Part shown: piece after piece, positions 1-9,900 of the stretch
How positions within the stretch are numbered: the stretch's first letter is position 1
Layout: every line of letters begins with the position of its first letter
NCBI GenBank assembly: GCA_015063245.1
Contig: SUSV01000005.1
Coordinates: forward strand, 1 to 64,000
Direction: 5' to 3'
Source of the DNA: Thermoplasmata archaeon
GTDB taxonomy: Archaea; Thermoplasmatota; Thermoplasmata; Methanomassiliicoccales; Methanomethylophilaceae
Length of the DNA stretch: 64,000 bases
Notes under the pieces: generated by a model
What the model was told of the DNA's origin: nothing
Databases searched by the model: none
The model's input: the letters and a program-made list of their open reading frames with translations, nothing else
Translations under genes and position numbers: made by a program

Positions 1-60
1 GGAGGTAGCTCCTCCCGTAGTGGAAACCCGCTGACGGGGGTTCAAATCCCTCTGCCCCCA
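1..60 (+). tRNA. partial class II tRNA (Leu or Ser type), 3' part
   Basis: Only the 3' portion lies in the window. The T-arm (GGGGG stem 36-40, TTCAAAT loop 41-47, CCCTC 48-52), the 3' acceptor strand TGCCCCC (53-59) and discriminator A60 are clear. Before them is a small hairpin, AGTGG / CCGCT at 19-32, which fits the long variable arm of tRNA-Leu or tRNA-Ser. I cannot fit a normal 7-nt anticodon loop with U33 into positions 1-14, so the gene may contain an intron near position 37. The anticodon is not readable here. Confidence 0.75.
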
Positions 61-519
61 CTCACGCATCTTCGATGCTTCTTCTTTAGGCACCTTAGGG
101 TGCCGAACAACCTTCTTCCCGTTATCGGTTTTTGATTTATTATCTCAATAAGTTTCGATCTTCGAGGCTGCTGTCAGTTATTAATACCTATACCCCCCAT
201 AGGTATTATTTTATACTCAGATTCGTTTGTAACTTCATCCATCATCCAATGGATAGGAAGAGGTTGCACGCAGGAACCATCGGTTTCTTCGAAAGGTAAA
301 ACCAATCGGGGAACATCTCTTCAAAGTCCATAATATCACACATCGGTGATTCATGCGTGTTCGGCGACTTCCTCTCAGAAAGCGAGAGCTGGGGGGAAGG
401 GACCGCTGTTCAAGGCACACGCCTTGTCAATCAGGCCCTCACAGAAATGAGAGGGCCACTTCCCAATTTTAACATCGTTTCTTCATCCGGAATCCTTGCG
501 ATTCCGAGAAGTCTGGTTG
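61..519. other. gene-poor stretch with hairpins, no convincing gene
   Basis: No open frame here reads like a protein. Two inverted repeats stand out: GGCACC/GGTGCC near 90-104 just after the tRNA, and a 9-bp repeat AATACCTAT/ATAGGTATT at 183-207 around a C-rich loop. A weaker hairpin, GCCCTC/GAGGGC, lies at about 435-457. A 33-codon minus-strand frame (242-343) exists but has no recognisable family and no clear ribosome binding site, so it is not called. Confidence 0.4.
183..207. repeat. 9-bp inverted repeat with C-rich loop
   Basis: AATACCTAT (183-191) and ATAGGTATT (199-207) are perfectly complementary around a 7-nt A/C loop. An AT-rich TATA-like stretch (attttatac) follows at 208-216. It could be an operator or a weak transcript end; no gene follows closely on the plus strand. 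Confidence 0.4.
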
Positions 520-550
520 AAAAAAATGTAAGTGCCAGGGGTGCCCTGGC
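520..550 (-). terminator. intrinsic-type terminator of the amino-acid operon
   Basis: Read on the minus strand just after the UPF0210 stop codon, GCCAGGG and CCCTGGC form a 7-bp hairpin with a 3-nt loop, followed within about 10 nt by a run of seven T. It closes the operon that starts near 5.25 kb. Confidence 0.6.
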
Positions 551-557
551 TATGTTT

Positions 558-1922
558 TCAGTTCTTGAAGCTGTGAATCGGTGCAGGGATCCTTCCGCCG
601 CGATTTACGAAGTCTGCGCACCCGAACTTGTTGACGGGCATGATCCTCGCTTCTCCGAGGAGTCCTCCGAACTGGGCGAAGTCACCGACATCCTTTCCGA
701 TGACGGGGATGAGCCTTACAGCAGTGGTCTTCTGGTTGACCATTCCGATGGCCATCTCATCAGCGATGATTCCCGCGATCGTCGTAGCAGGTGTGCTTCC
801 GGGGATGGCGATCATATCGAGCCCCACAGAACAGACGCAGGTCATCGCCTCGAGCTTCTCGAGGGTGAGCGCTCCAACCTCGGCGGCCTCTGCCATCGAT
901 CTGTCCTCTGTCACGGGGATGAACGCTCCGGACAGTCCTCCGACATATGATGATGCCATCACACCGCCCTTCTTGACCTGGTCGTTCAATATGGCCAGTG
1001 CGGCGGTCGTGCCGGGTGCTCCGGCGTATTCCATGCCCATCTCGTGGATGATGTCGGCGATACTGTCACCCACAGCAGGAGTGGGGGCGAGGGAGAGGTC
1101 GACGATACCGAACGGGACGCCCAGCCTCTTCGATGCCTCCTTGGCGAAGAGCTGTCCGACCCTTGTGACCTTGAATGCTGTTTTCTTGATCGTCTCGCAG
1201 AGCGTCTCGAAATCCTTGCCGCGGACCTTGGACAGCTCGTATTTCACGACACCGGGGCCGCTGACACCGACGTTGATGACGCGGTCGGCCTCGGTGACCC
1301 CGTGGAACGCTCCGGCCATGAACGGATTGTCGTCAGGGGGGTTGCAGAACACGACGAGCTTCGCGCATCCGAGGGAGTCGTTCTCCTTGGTGGCCTCTGC
1401 GGTCGCCTTCACGATATCCCCCATGAGCCTGACAGCATCCATGTTGATACCGGTCCTGGTGGAACCGAGGCTGATGGATGAGCACACGCGCTCCGTGGTC
1501 GACAGCGCCTCGGGGATGGACTCGATCAGGAGCCTGTCCCCCGTGGTCATCCCCTTCTGGACCAGGGCGGAATATCCTCCTATGAAGTTGACTCCGACCT
1601 TCTTGGCCGCCTCGTCGAGCGTCTTCGCGATCTTGACATAGTCTTCGGGCGTCCTGCACGCGGCACCGCCGATCATTGCGATGGGGGTGACGGAGATCCT
1701 CTTGTTGATGACAGGCACTCCGTATTCGCTGCCTATCTCGTCGCCGACCCTGACAAGGTCCTTGGCGGATTCTGTGATCTTCTCGTAGACCTTCCTGCAG
1801 AGGGCGTCGAGGTCGGGATCGATGCAGTCCAGAAGGCTGATGCCCATCGTTATGGTCCTGACATCGAGATTCTCCTGGGCGACCATGTTGACGGTCTCGA
1901 AGGCCTCGTTGAGCTCTACCAT
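558..1922 (-). CDS. UPF0210 / DUF711 (PFL-like) family protein
   Basis: The 454-residue protein has the length and character of the UPF0210 (DUF711, COG2848) family, a pyruvate-formate-lyase-like fold of unknown function. The frame opens with ATG at 1922, four bases after the stop of the ACT-domain gene (1927-2199). UPF0210 and UPF0237 ACT genes are neighbours in many bacteria and archaea, which suggests that the ACT protein senses a ligand for this one. It is the last gene of a minus-strand operon with homoserine dehydrogenase and citramalate synthase. A terminator hairpin follows directly. The biochemical role is not established; family assignment is secure, function is not. Confidence 0.85.
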   Translation of the reverse strand: MVELNEAFETVNMVAQENLDVRTITMGISLLDCIDPDLDALCRKVYEKITESAKDLVRVGDEIGSEYGVPVINKRISVTPIAMIGGAACRTPEDYVKIAKTLDEAAKKVGVNFIGGYSALVQKGMTTGDRLLIESIPEALSTTERVCSSISLGSTRTGINMDAVRLMGDIVKATAEATKENDSLGCAKLVVFCNPPDDNPFMAGAFHGVTEADRVINVGVSGPGVVKYELSKVRGKDFETLCETIKKTAFKVTRVGQLFAKEASKRLGVPFGIVDLSLAPTPAVGDSIADIIHEMGMEYAGAPGTTAALAILNDQVKKGGVMASSYVGGLSGAFIPVTEDRSMAEAAEVGALTLEKLEAMTCVCSVGLDMIAIPGSTPATTIAGIIADEMAIGMVNQKTTAVRLIPVIGKDVGDFAQFGGLLGEARIMPVNKFGCADFVNRGGRIPAPIHSFKN

Positions 1923-1926
1923 GGGA

Positions 1927-2199
1927 TCAGATCCTGTGCATCATGTCGAAGATCTCTTCATGCTGGGCCTTGATGATGCAGCCCACCTTCTCGCCCACCT
2001 TCTCCAATCCGGCGTTAAGATCCGCCGTGGATCCGGTGTATCCGTCGGTGTCGACGATCATCATCATGTTGATGAATCCCTGCGATGTGGTCTGCTTGAG
2101 GTCCACGATGTTGATGTTGTTCTCGGCGAAGAAGTTGCAGACGGTGGCGATGATGCCAACCCTGTCCTTCCCAACCAATGTCACGATGGTCTTGCTCAT
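1927..2199 (-). CDS. ACT-domain protein, UPF0237 family
   Basis: This 90-residue protein is a single ACT domain of the UPF0237 (COG3830, GcvR-like) type. It opens with the typical first beta strand ([16 protein letters not shown]) and contains the NIVDLKQT segment. ATG at 2199 is preferred because GGGTGA lies about 6 nt upstream; an in-frame GTG at 2208 would overlap the cimA stop. The position between cimA and the UPF0210 gene suggests small-ligand sensing, probably an amino acid, as in other ACT domains. The ligand is unknown. Confidence 0.85.
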   Translation of the reverse strand: MSKTIVTLVGKDRVGIIATVCNFFAENNINIVDLKQTTSQGFINMMMIVDTDGYTGSTADLNAGLEKVGEKVGCIIKAQHEEIFDMMHRI

Positions 2200-2204
2200 G
2201 TTTT

Positions 2205-3764
2205 TCACCCGATCATTAACTTGTATTCTATGGCGTCCACCAGTGCGATCAGACTGGCCTCGACGACGTTGTTCGAGACACCGACGGTCGTCCAGTTGTG
2301 CTTCCCGTCGGTGGACCTGATGAGTACGCGAACGCCTGATGCGGTGGCCGATTTCTCATCCAGGGTACGTACCTTGTAATCTGTGAGTTTCATCTCGTTG
2401 ATCTCCGGGAAGAACTTGAGCAGCGATTTCCTCAGCGCCTTATCCAGGGCATTGACCGGACCGTTCCCGTCCGCCGCCGTCTGCTCCAGTATCCCTTCGG
2501 AGTCTATGACCTTGATGCTCGCCTCGGTATCCATGTCGCCGAGACGGTTGTCGATGAGGATCTTGAATCCCTCGACAGTGAACTTCTGCTTCAGCTCCCC
2601 CCTGAGCCTCTTGACCAGGAGCTCGAAGCTGGCATCCGCTCCCTCGAACTGATATCCCTTGGACTCCATGTCCTTGATCTTGCTGGTGATGTCGGGGGTA
2701 TCGTCCCCGCACTCCAGGCCCAGCTCCTTGAGCTTCTCGACGATCCCGGCCTTGCCGGCCATATCGGATACGAGTATCCTCCTGGAGTTGCCGACCAGCG
2801 ACGGGTCGATGTGCTCGTAGGTGCGGTTGTTCTTCGTGACGGCGGAAATGTGCACCCCGCCCTTGTGGGCGAACGCGCTGTCCCCGACATACGGCATGTC
2901 CGCACGGGGGGCGATGTTGGCTATCTCGCCGATGGATTTGGATAATGCAGTGAGCTTGGTGAGGTCCATCTCGGACGTCTCGAAGCCCGTCTTGTGGACG
3001 AGGTTGGGGATCACGGTGCAGAGATTGGCGTTGCCGCATCTCTCGCCCAGTCCGTTGATCGTTCCTTGTACCATTGAGCATCCGCTGTCTACGGCCGCGA
3101 GCGAGCATGCCGTGGCCAGGTCGGAGTCGTTGTGGCAGTGGATCCCCAGAGGGACATCCACAGATAGGAGCGCATCCTCCACCGCTTCGGATACCTCCGC
3201 GGGGAGAGATCCTCCGTTCGTATCGCAGAGGACCAGCCATTCCGCCCCTCCGGACTCCGCAGCCCTCAGGACGTTGAGCGCGTATTTCCTGTCCGATTTG
3301 TATCCGTCGAAGAAGTGCTCCGCGTCGAATATGACATGCTTGCCCGATCTGACCAGGAATCTGATGCTGTCCTCCACCATGTCCAGATTCTCGTCCAGAC
3401 CGATGTTCAGCGCCTCCTTGACCTGGAAATCCCATGTCTTGCCGAAGATGCAGCACCATTCCGCTGGGCACTCGACCAGCGCCCTGAGGTTCTCATCCTC
3501 CTCTGGCTTCAGCCCGAACCTGCGTGTGCTCCCGAAGGCCACAAGCTTGGTCCTTTCCGTGCGGATGCCTTCCAGTTCTCTGAAAAGGGCGTCATCGGTG
3601 GGATTGGAGCCGGGCCATCCGCATTCGACGAAATCGATACCGAACGAATCGAGCTCACGGAGCACGTCCAGTTTGTCCTCGGTGGAGAAGAGCACTCCCT
3701 CCGTCTGCGCTCCGTCGCGCAGGGTTGTGTCGTATATCACGACCTTCTCGGACAACTCATTCAC
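2205..3764 (-). CDS. cimA: citramalate / 2-isopropylmalate synthase family enzyme
   Basis: The 519-residue protein condenses an alpha-keto acid with acetyl-CoA. It has the HMGL-like TIM barrel opening with YDTTLRDGAQ (residues 11-20), the metal-binding IHCHND motif (208-213), and a C-terminal LeuA-type allosteric domain (about 390-519). Length and N-terminus match the CimA class: (R)-citramalate synthase, isoleucine synthesis from pyruvate. Other members of this superfamily (LeuA, homocitrate synthase) cannot be fully excluded. The GTG start at 3764 overlaps the hom stop codon by 8 nt (GTGAATGA), so translation is probably coupled. Neighbouring hom supplies threonine, the alternative isoleucine route. 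Confidence 0.85.
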   Translation of the reverse strand: MNELSEKVVIYDTTLRDGAQTEGVLFSTEDKLDVLRELDSFGIDFVECGWPGSNPTDDALFRELEGIRTERTKLVAFGSTRRFGLKPEEDENLRALVECPAEWCCIFGKTWDFQVKEALNIGLDENLDMVEDSIRFLVRSGKHVIFDAEHFFDGYKSDRKYALNVLRAAESGGAEWLVLCDTNGGSLPAEVSEAVEDALLSVDVPLGIHCHNDSDLATACSLAAVDSGCSMVQGTINGLGERCGNANLCTVIPNLVHKTGFETSEMDLTKLTALSKSIGEIANIAPRADMPYVGDSAFAHKGGVHISAVTKNNRTYEHIDPSLVGNSRRILVSDMAGKAGIVEKLKELGLECGDDTPDITSKIKDMESKGYQFEGADASFELLVKRLRGELKQKFTVEGFKILIDNRLGDMDTEASIKVIDSEGILEQTAADGNGPVNALDKALRKSLLKFFPEINEMKLTDYKVRTLDEKSATASGVRVLIRSTDGKHNWTTVGVSNNVVEASLIALVDAIEYKLMIG

Positions 3765-4758
3765 CGATTCTCTTATCCATGATGGCGACGAGATCGCTCA
3801 TGATCGCCGATGCCGTCTCGAGACGGCCTGCACCCTTGCCGGATACGGTGATGGGTCCTGCGTATTCTGTGATGATCTCTGCCGTGTTCAGTGTTCCCGG
3901 GAGGCTGAGCGGGTGTCCCTTGGGGATGAGCCTGGGGGCGACCTCCAGCTTCGTGGCCGAGACCTCTCCGATGAGCCTGATGACCATTCCGTTGGTCTTC
4001 GCCAGCGCGACCGCGTCGGCGTTGATGCTGGTGATTCCGGTGATGTCCACATCGTCGAAGGTGGCGTTCCTTCCGAATATGGAGTTGGCCAGGATGACGA
4101 CCTTGCATGCGCTGTCGTAACCCTCCACGTCGCTGGTCGGATCGGATTCTGCGTATCCCTGCTGCTGGGCCTCCTTGAGCGCCTGCTCGAAGGGCTGTCC
4201 GTTGTCCATCTTGGACAGGATGTAGTTGCATGTTCCGTTGAAGATTCCCCTGATGGACTTGATCTTCTGTCCTGCCAGGTCGCTCTTGCAGAGGTTGATG
4301 ATGGGCATCGCGCCTCCGACGGTTCCCTCGAAGCGGATGAGGCATCCGTTCTCCTCGGCCAGATCCATGATCTCCCTGTACTTGAGGGCGAGCGGGCCTT
4401 TGTTGACGGTGACGACGTCCTTCTTGTGGTTCAGGGCGTACATGATGTTGTCCATCCCGACACCGCCGTCCTCGACGTCGGTGGGGGTGACCTCTATGAG
4501 TATGTCGAAATCCACGGAGTCGAGCGCATCCTCGGGCTTGGTGTAGGTCCTGTCGCCGACCCTGCCGGTGGTCTTCTTGTTCTCGAGGAGCTCCGCAGCA
4601 TCCATTCCCTTCTTGTCGAAGCAGTATGACTTTGAGTCCATGGCCCCGACTATGAGCAGAGGCTGTCCGTAGCGCTCCTGGAAGTAATCCTCCTTCTCCG
4701 CGATGACCTGGGCGATTCCCTGGCCAATCGTTCCGAATCCGCATATGAATGCTTTCAT
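3757..4758 (-). CDS. hom: homoserine dehydrogenase, without its own ACT domain
   Basis: The 333-residue enzyme reduces aspartate semialdehyde to homoserine in threonine/methionine synthesis. The Rossmann nucleotide site GFGTIGQG is at residues 7-14. The catalytic-domain signature GIFNGTCNYI is at 171-180, followed by the DVEGYDSACKV segment. The usual C-terminal ACT domain is absent; a separate ACT gene (4761-5252) lies directly upstream. ATG at 4758 is chosen because it starts two bases after that gene's stop and begins exactly at the Rossmann strand; upstream in-frame starts would overlap the ACT gene. It overlaps cimA by 8 nt. Confidence 0.93.
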   Translation of the reverse strand: MKAFICGFGTIGQGIAQVIAEKEDYFQERYGQPLLIVGAMDSKSYCFDKKGMDAAELLENKKTTGRVGDRTYTKPEDALDSVDFDILIEVTPTDVEDGGVGMDNIMYALNHKKDVVTVNKGPLALKYREIMDLAEENGCLIRFEGTVGGAMPIINLCKSDLAGQKIKSIRGIFNGTCNYILSKMDNGQPFEQALKEAQQQGYAESDPTSDVEGYDSACKVVILANSIFGRNATFDDVDITGITSINADAVALAKTNGMVIRLIGEVSATKLEVAPRLIPKGHPLSLPGTLNTAEIITEYAGPITVSGKGAGRLETASAIMSDLVAIMDKRIGE

Positions 4759-4760
4759 TT

Positions 4761-5252
4761 TCAGACCCCCCTCACGTAGGTGACGTTTGCTCTCTTGCAT
4801 TCCCTCCTCAGGATTGCATCTATCTTGTCCAGATTGTCCTCGTAGCGTGCTTTGACGGATATGAGGCTGGTGTGGCTTGCTGTCTTGATCGATTTGGACG
4901 AGTATCTGACGTTGACCTCGTCCAGCGTGGTCGCCTCGTTGATCTTCTTGAGGAGACCCTCGATGTACTGTGCGTTGACATCCCCGATGAGGATGTAGTC
5001 CATGGTGAACGTCTCATGGACCGATCCGAGGTTGGAGATGATTATGTCCTTCCTCTCCCAAAGGTCCTTGAGTTCTTCCAGATGCCTTTCGTCGACCTCG
5101 AATGTGAGGTTCACGCAGATCCTGTGATCGATGATCTTGTCACGGTTGTGAACCACCCCGAGAATGTTACCGTCCACAAGGGATATGGGCTCAAGGGATC
5201 CTATAAGCTGTCCGGGTAAGTCGTTGACGAAAAGTTCGGCGTTAACTATCAT
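4761..5252 (-). CDS. ACT-domain regulator of homoserine dehydrogenase (COG2061 type)
   Basis: This 163-residue protein has two ACT-like halves (about 1-75 and 85-163), as in COG2061, annotated as an allosteric regulator of homoserine dehydrogenase. Its stop lies 2 nt before the hom start codon. Because hom lacks an ACT domain, the pair probably forms a split, feedback-sensitive enzyme, likely responding to threonine or a related amino acid. The ligand is an inference. It is the first gene of the five-gene minus-strand operon; an AT-rich stretch near 5270-5300 (ccttattaagg) is the probable promoter. Confidence 0.8.
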   Translation of the reverse strand: MIVNAELFVNDLPGQLIGSLEPISLVDGNILGVVHNRDKIIDHRICVNLTFEVDERHLEELKDLWERKDIIISNLGSVHETFTMDYILIGDVNAQYIEGLLKKINEATTLDEVNVRYSSKSIKTASHTSLISVKARYEDNLDKIDAILRRECKRANVTYVRGV

Positions 5253-5427
5253 ACTTCACCAATTATGATTCCCCATTGTCATAACCCCTTAATAAGGATA
5301 CGCGCGCGTCCAGCGGTATTTTTGTAAACGAAATACGCAGGTTTGAGGGGTATTCATCATTCGTTCCAATCGCTGTATCACGGCAAAGTTATAATGGTGG
5401 GTACTCAGTTAACTCGTCGGAGTCAGC

Positions 5428-6852
5428 ATGGACATATACCTGAGCTTTCTGCTTCTGATCCTCGTTTCCGATGTCATCTTCCTGACGATCATGGCCATCG
5501 GAGAGTGGGGCAATCCGCACAGGATGCTCGGATATACGTTCTTCATCCTCGGCCTCCCGTTCCTGGGATTCTTCTTCTACCTGGTGATCGGGCAGACCGC
5601 ATACAACGGATACAGGCAGAAGGAGTTCGGCGACGATGCCGAGAATCTTGCAAGTCTGGCACACATAAAGTTCGATGACATATCGGATGAGCCGGACGAG
5701 GCCCACAGACAGGTGTTCGAGAGGATGAGAGATCTCGGAGGGGTTGGTTACTCCAGGGACAACGAGATCAAGCTCTACACCGTCGGGCAGCCCAAGTTCG
5801 AGGATATATTCGCGGATATGAGGGCGGCCAAGAAGTTCATCTTCCTCGAGTACTACATCATCAAGGACGATTTCATGGGCAAGACCCTTCTGGATATCCT
5901 TACCGAGAAGGCGAAGGAGGGCCTGGAGGTCAAGCTGATGGTCGACGACTTCAATTTCGGCAAGAAGCCCAAGAGCGACTTCAAAGAGTTCATCGCCGCA
6001 GGCGGGGAGTTCGTCATCTTCCACATGCTCTGGAAGAAGTTCTTCAGCCCCAGGAAGAACAACCGCAACCACAGGAAGGTCGCCTATATCGACGGAGAGA
6101 TCGCATACGTGAGCGGGTTCAACTTCGGGAAGGGATACGTCGGACTGAGCTGGAAGGGCTACTGGAGGGACTCCGCGGTGAGGATCAGGGGCAATGCCGT
6201 CATCCCGCTGGGAGTGAGGTTCTGCACCGATTGGGAATACATGACCGGAAGGAAGATCGAACGCGACGAGTTCCACTTCAAGAGGACCGAGGAAAAGCCC
6301 GGCGAGTACAGCGCGATGATCGTCTCCGGAGGTCCGAACCTCGATGTGAATCCCATCGTTTCCGAGTATCTGGAACTTATCAGGATGTCCAAGGAGACGC
6401 TGTACATCCACTCGCCCTACTTCAACCCGACAGAGGAGGTCAAGGACGCTCTCAAGGATGCCGTGAAGAGAGGTGTCGATGTGAGGATCATCATCCCCAA
6501 CATCGCAGACCACGTCTTCGTGTATTGGAACAACATCCGCACCGCCGACGAGCTCATGGCGTCCGGCGTGAGGTACTTCAGGTACACCAAGGGATTCGTC
6601 CACTCCAAGACCGTCGTGACGGATTCGGAGTACTGCTCCGTCGGCTCCGCGAACTTCAACCCCCGTTCCATCAATCTCGATTTCGAGACGAACGTCTTCA
6701 TTGCATCCAAGGACTTCGGGAAGCAGATGTACGATGCGTTCCTCGAGGACCTGGAGGATTGCTATGAGTACACCCCGGAGATGTATCAGAAGGACAGGAA
6801 GGAGAACGGGCTCAGGCTCTGGATCGCCAGGATGTTCGCTTATTTCGTCTGA
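5428..6852 (+). CDS. cls: cardiolipin synthase-like phospholipase D family enzyme
   Basis: The 474-residue membrane enzyme probably joins or exchanges phospholipid head groups to make (archaeal) cardiolipins. Two N-terminal membrane helices (about 2-22 and 34-56) precede two PLD domains. Both HKD motifs are intact: H215, K217, D222 and H392, K394, D399, each followed by the usual S-G/A-N-F-N segment. Length is normal for bacterial-type cardiolipin synthases. ATG 5428 lies about 35 nt after a TATA-like AAGTTATAAT stretch. It is transcribed divergently from the amino-acid operon. Confidence 0.9.
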   Translation: MDIYLSFLLLILVSDVIFLTIMAIGEWGNPHRMLGYTFFILGLPFLGFFFYLVIGQTAYNGYRQKEFGDDAENLASLAHIKFDDISDEPDEAHRQVFERMRDLGGVGYSRDNEIKLYTVGQPKFEDIFADMRAAKKFIFLEYYIIKDDFMGKTLLDILTEKAKEGLEVKLMVDDFNFGKKPKSDFKEFIAAGGEFVIFHMLWKKFFSPRKNNRNHRKVAYIDGEIAYVSGFNFGKGYVGLSWKGYWRDSAVRIRGNAVIPLGVRFCTDWEYMTGRKIERDEFHFKRTEEKPGEYSAMIVSGGPNLDVNPIVSEYLELIRMSKETLYIHSPYFNPTEEVKDALKDAVKRGVDVRIIIPNIADHVFVYWNNIRTADELMASGVRYFRYTKGFVHSKTVVTDSEYCSVGSANFNPRSINLDFETNVFIASKDFGKQMYDAFLEDLEDCYEYTPEMYQKDRKENGLRLWIARMFAYFV

Positions 6853-6910
6853 TTCCGGGCGGGAGTTTCGCCAATAATCGTTATAGCGTACAATCCTCAT
6901 CTCCAAAAGC

Positions 6911-9900
6911 ATGAATGATAGGGATGCCGCATTGAACCGCCGTGTTATCGATGCGGCATCCGCTCTTACAGATTTCGATCCAGATTTAGGTCTCATCGAC
7001 CCCGAAGTTTTCGAGAAGCTGCTCTTCCCTCATAAAGACATAAGGGATGAGGCCAGGAAGCGCTCTAGAGGATTCCTTTTCAGGCTGGGATTCGTCAATA
7101 AAGAATTCAAAACCAATGTAACGGCATTCCTCAAGAGATACGATGAGTATCTGGACAAGGTAAGGGCGCACAACATCCCTATTGTGACGAAGCGCTTGGT
7201 CGACCTGGAATCAGAACTGTCCGGTTATGACTTCGGCACGGTTCTAATAGATGAGCAGGGTCTCAATGGAATCGTAAAGACATTTGCGGACGCCAAGAGG
7301 GATTTGCTCGAACAACCGAAAGAATACCTGCACATGCTGGGTGTGGATGACAAAGGTCTCAGGCCTTACATCGACCGGTTCCTAGACTCCTATGCTGTTT
7401 TTCCAGACAGGGTGAGGGAGCATAACATCCCTATCGTGAAGAAACTCCTTTCCGATGCGTCCGAGAGAATGGGCAGATGCGATGTCGGCCCTATTCTGAT
7501 CTATCCCAAGGACGAGGATATTGCTCTTGCCCCGTATACTGTGCTCAAGACCGATATTCTGGGTCGCTCCAAGGACGGTGCCCGTCTCCTCGGTCTTGAT
7601 GATGAGGCCGTCAAGTCTGGCATCGGTCTGTTCCTCAAGAGGTATGAAGACCACCCCAAGGTGGTCAGGAGCCATAACATCTCTGTCATCAGAAACCGCA
7701 TCAGCGACGCGGCAAGCGCCCTGTCAACCTGCGATTCCGAGGAACTGATCGATCCCGCGGATTTCGATGCGATCCTTTCCCCTTATACAGAATTGAAGGA
7801 AGATCTGTGCGATCCCTCCAGTGAGTATCATGCGGTATTCAGGATCGACTAGAAGGAGATGAAGGATGATATCGGGTTGTTCCTGAAGAGATACGACGGA
7901 TATCCTGATTTGATCGGGGAGCATAACGAGGAGATAGTCAGGAAGCGCGTGGTAGAAATCGATTCACGCATCAATCCCGTAGAGGGCCGCAACCTGGATC
8001 GTCAGCAGTTATCATGCATCGCCTACGATACCAGGACCAGATTGGTGATCGCGGGTGCTGGCACAGGTAAGACCACAACCATCGTAGGGCTTGTGAAGGA
8101 TCTGATACTGTCGGGCAAAGCGGCCCCTCATGAGATCCTTCTCCTCTCATTCACCAACGCTTCGGTGACCGAATTGAGGGGAAGGATTGCGGAGGAGACC
8201 GGCGAGAAGATCGAGGTCTCGACCTTCCATCGTCTGGGCCTCAAGGTTATCGCCTCCGTGAACGGAAAGGTCCCTAAGGTCTCCAATGCCGATCTCACCG
8301 ATGTCATCCTTGAAGGCATCGAGAGCAGGAAGACCGATCCAAGCTACGTCAGGATACTGAATCAGTACATGGCCTACGATTTCGTTTCCGATAGGGACGA
8401 GGGCGATTTCGAGACAGGTTCCAAGATGAACGACTATCTCATGCACAATCCGCTCTATACCCTGAACGGGGAGAAGGTCAAGAGTTACGGTGAATCAGAT
8501 ATCGCCAACTTCCTTGCGCTGAACGGCGTCCCGTATGCCTACGAGGAATCCTACAAGTTCGATACCAACGATTCACAGTTCGGCCAATATCATCCGGACT
8601 TCCATATCAAGGGAACGGACATCTATATCGAATACTTCGGGATCGACAAGAACGGAAATGTGGCTCCCTTCATGACTGATGCCAACCCCAATGCGGCGGA
8701 GGAGTACCGGGAAGGTATGGAATGGAAGAGGAGGCTGCACGAGGAGAAGGGAACAGTCATGATCGAGCTGTTCGCCTATCAGCGCTCGAACGGAACCCTT
8801 CTTCAGTCTCTCGAGGAACAGCTGAAGGCGCACGGCGTCGAGCCGATCGAGACATCCCCGGAGGAGATCTACGACAGGATGTTCGGAAAGGATGAGCGTA
8901 AGCTCAAGACGCTGGCATCCACATTCGCTACGGCGATCCTCCTCATCAAAGGATTCGGCAGACCATGGGATGAGGTCTTCCCCAGGGACTACGGTTTCCT
9001 CCAAAAGAAGAAGATGGAGAGGCTGGAATCGATAATCAGGCCTCTTTATGATGATTATCAGAAGCTCCTGCAGGACAACAACGAGATAGATTTCGAGGAT
9101 ATGCTGAATACGGCAGCCGGTCTGATACGCGACGGGAGACATATTCACAATTACAGATACGTCATCGTCGATGAGTATCAGGACCTATCCCGTTCAAGGT
9201 ACAATCTTCTCAAATCCATGCGCGACTCAAAGGAGTACAGGCTATTCTGCGTCGGAGACGATTGGCAGAGCATCTATCGTTTCAACGGGTGCGATGTTTC
9301 ATACATCCTCGATTTCCCGAAATACTGGGGGCCGTCCACGATCCGCATGATCGAGACTACATATCGTTTCTCAGGGGAGATCCTGGAGAAGAGCTCAAAC
9401 TTCATATGCAGGAACAAGGCACAGTTCCAGAAGCATCTCGTCGGAGCCAACGGCAACAAGGGGAGCGTCATCCCCATCATCGCTCCCAGCAGCAGCGGGA
9501 TACGCGACCGGATCGCTGAAGCCCTGATGAAGGTACCTAAGGGGAAGAAGGTGCTGTTCCTCGGAAGGTACAATCATGACGTGAACGTGCTCTCCGAGGA
9601 TGGATTCTCATGGAAGCCCTTGGTGGGCGATAAATCGATCACCGTGAAGTACAGCGGACGTCCGGATTTGGATATGAGGTTTATGACCATCCATTCATCG
9701 AAGGGATTGCAGGCGGATGTGGTGTTCTCACTGAACAACATGACCGGGAGCTACGGCTTCCCGAGCAACAGGCCGGAGCCTCTCATAATCACCCTTCTCC
9801 TGGGCGGAAAGAGCACTCAGTACGATGAGGAACGCAGGCTGTTCTATGTGGCCATGACCCGTGCCAAGGAAGCGGCATACATAGTGACAAAGAGCGGTCA

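Noticed and set aside
235-420. Short frames in the gene-poor start of the window
   Set aside because: Composition is not protein-like, no ribosome site or TATA spacing fits, and frames on both strands overlap.
628-1641. Long frame on the plus strand opposite the UPF0210 gene
   Set aside because: It is the antisense of a well-supported gene and has no family character.
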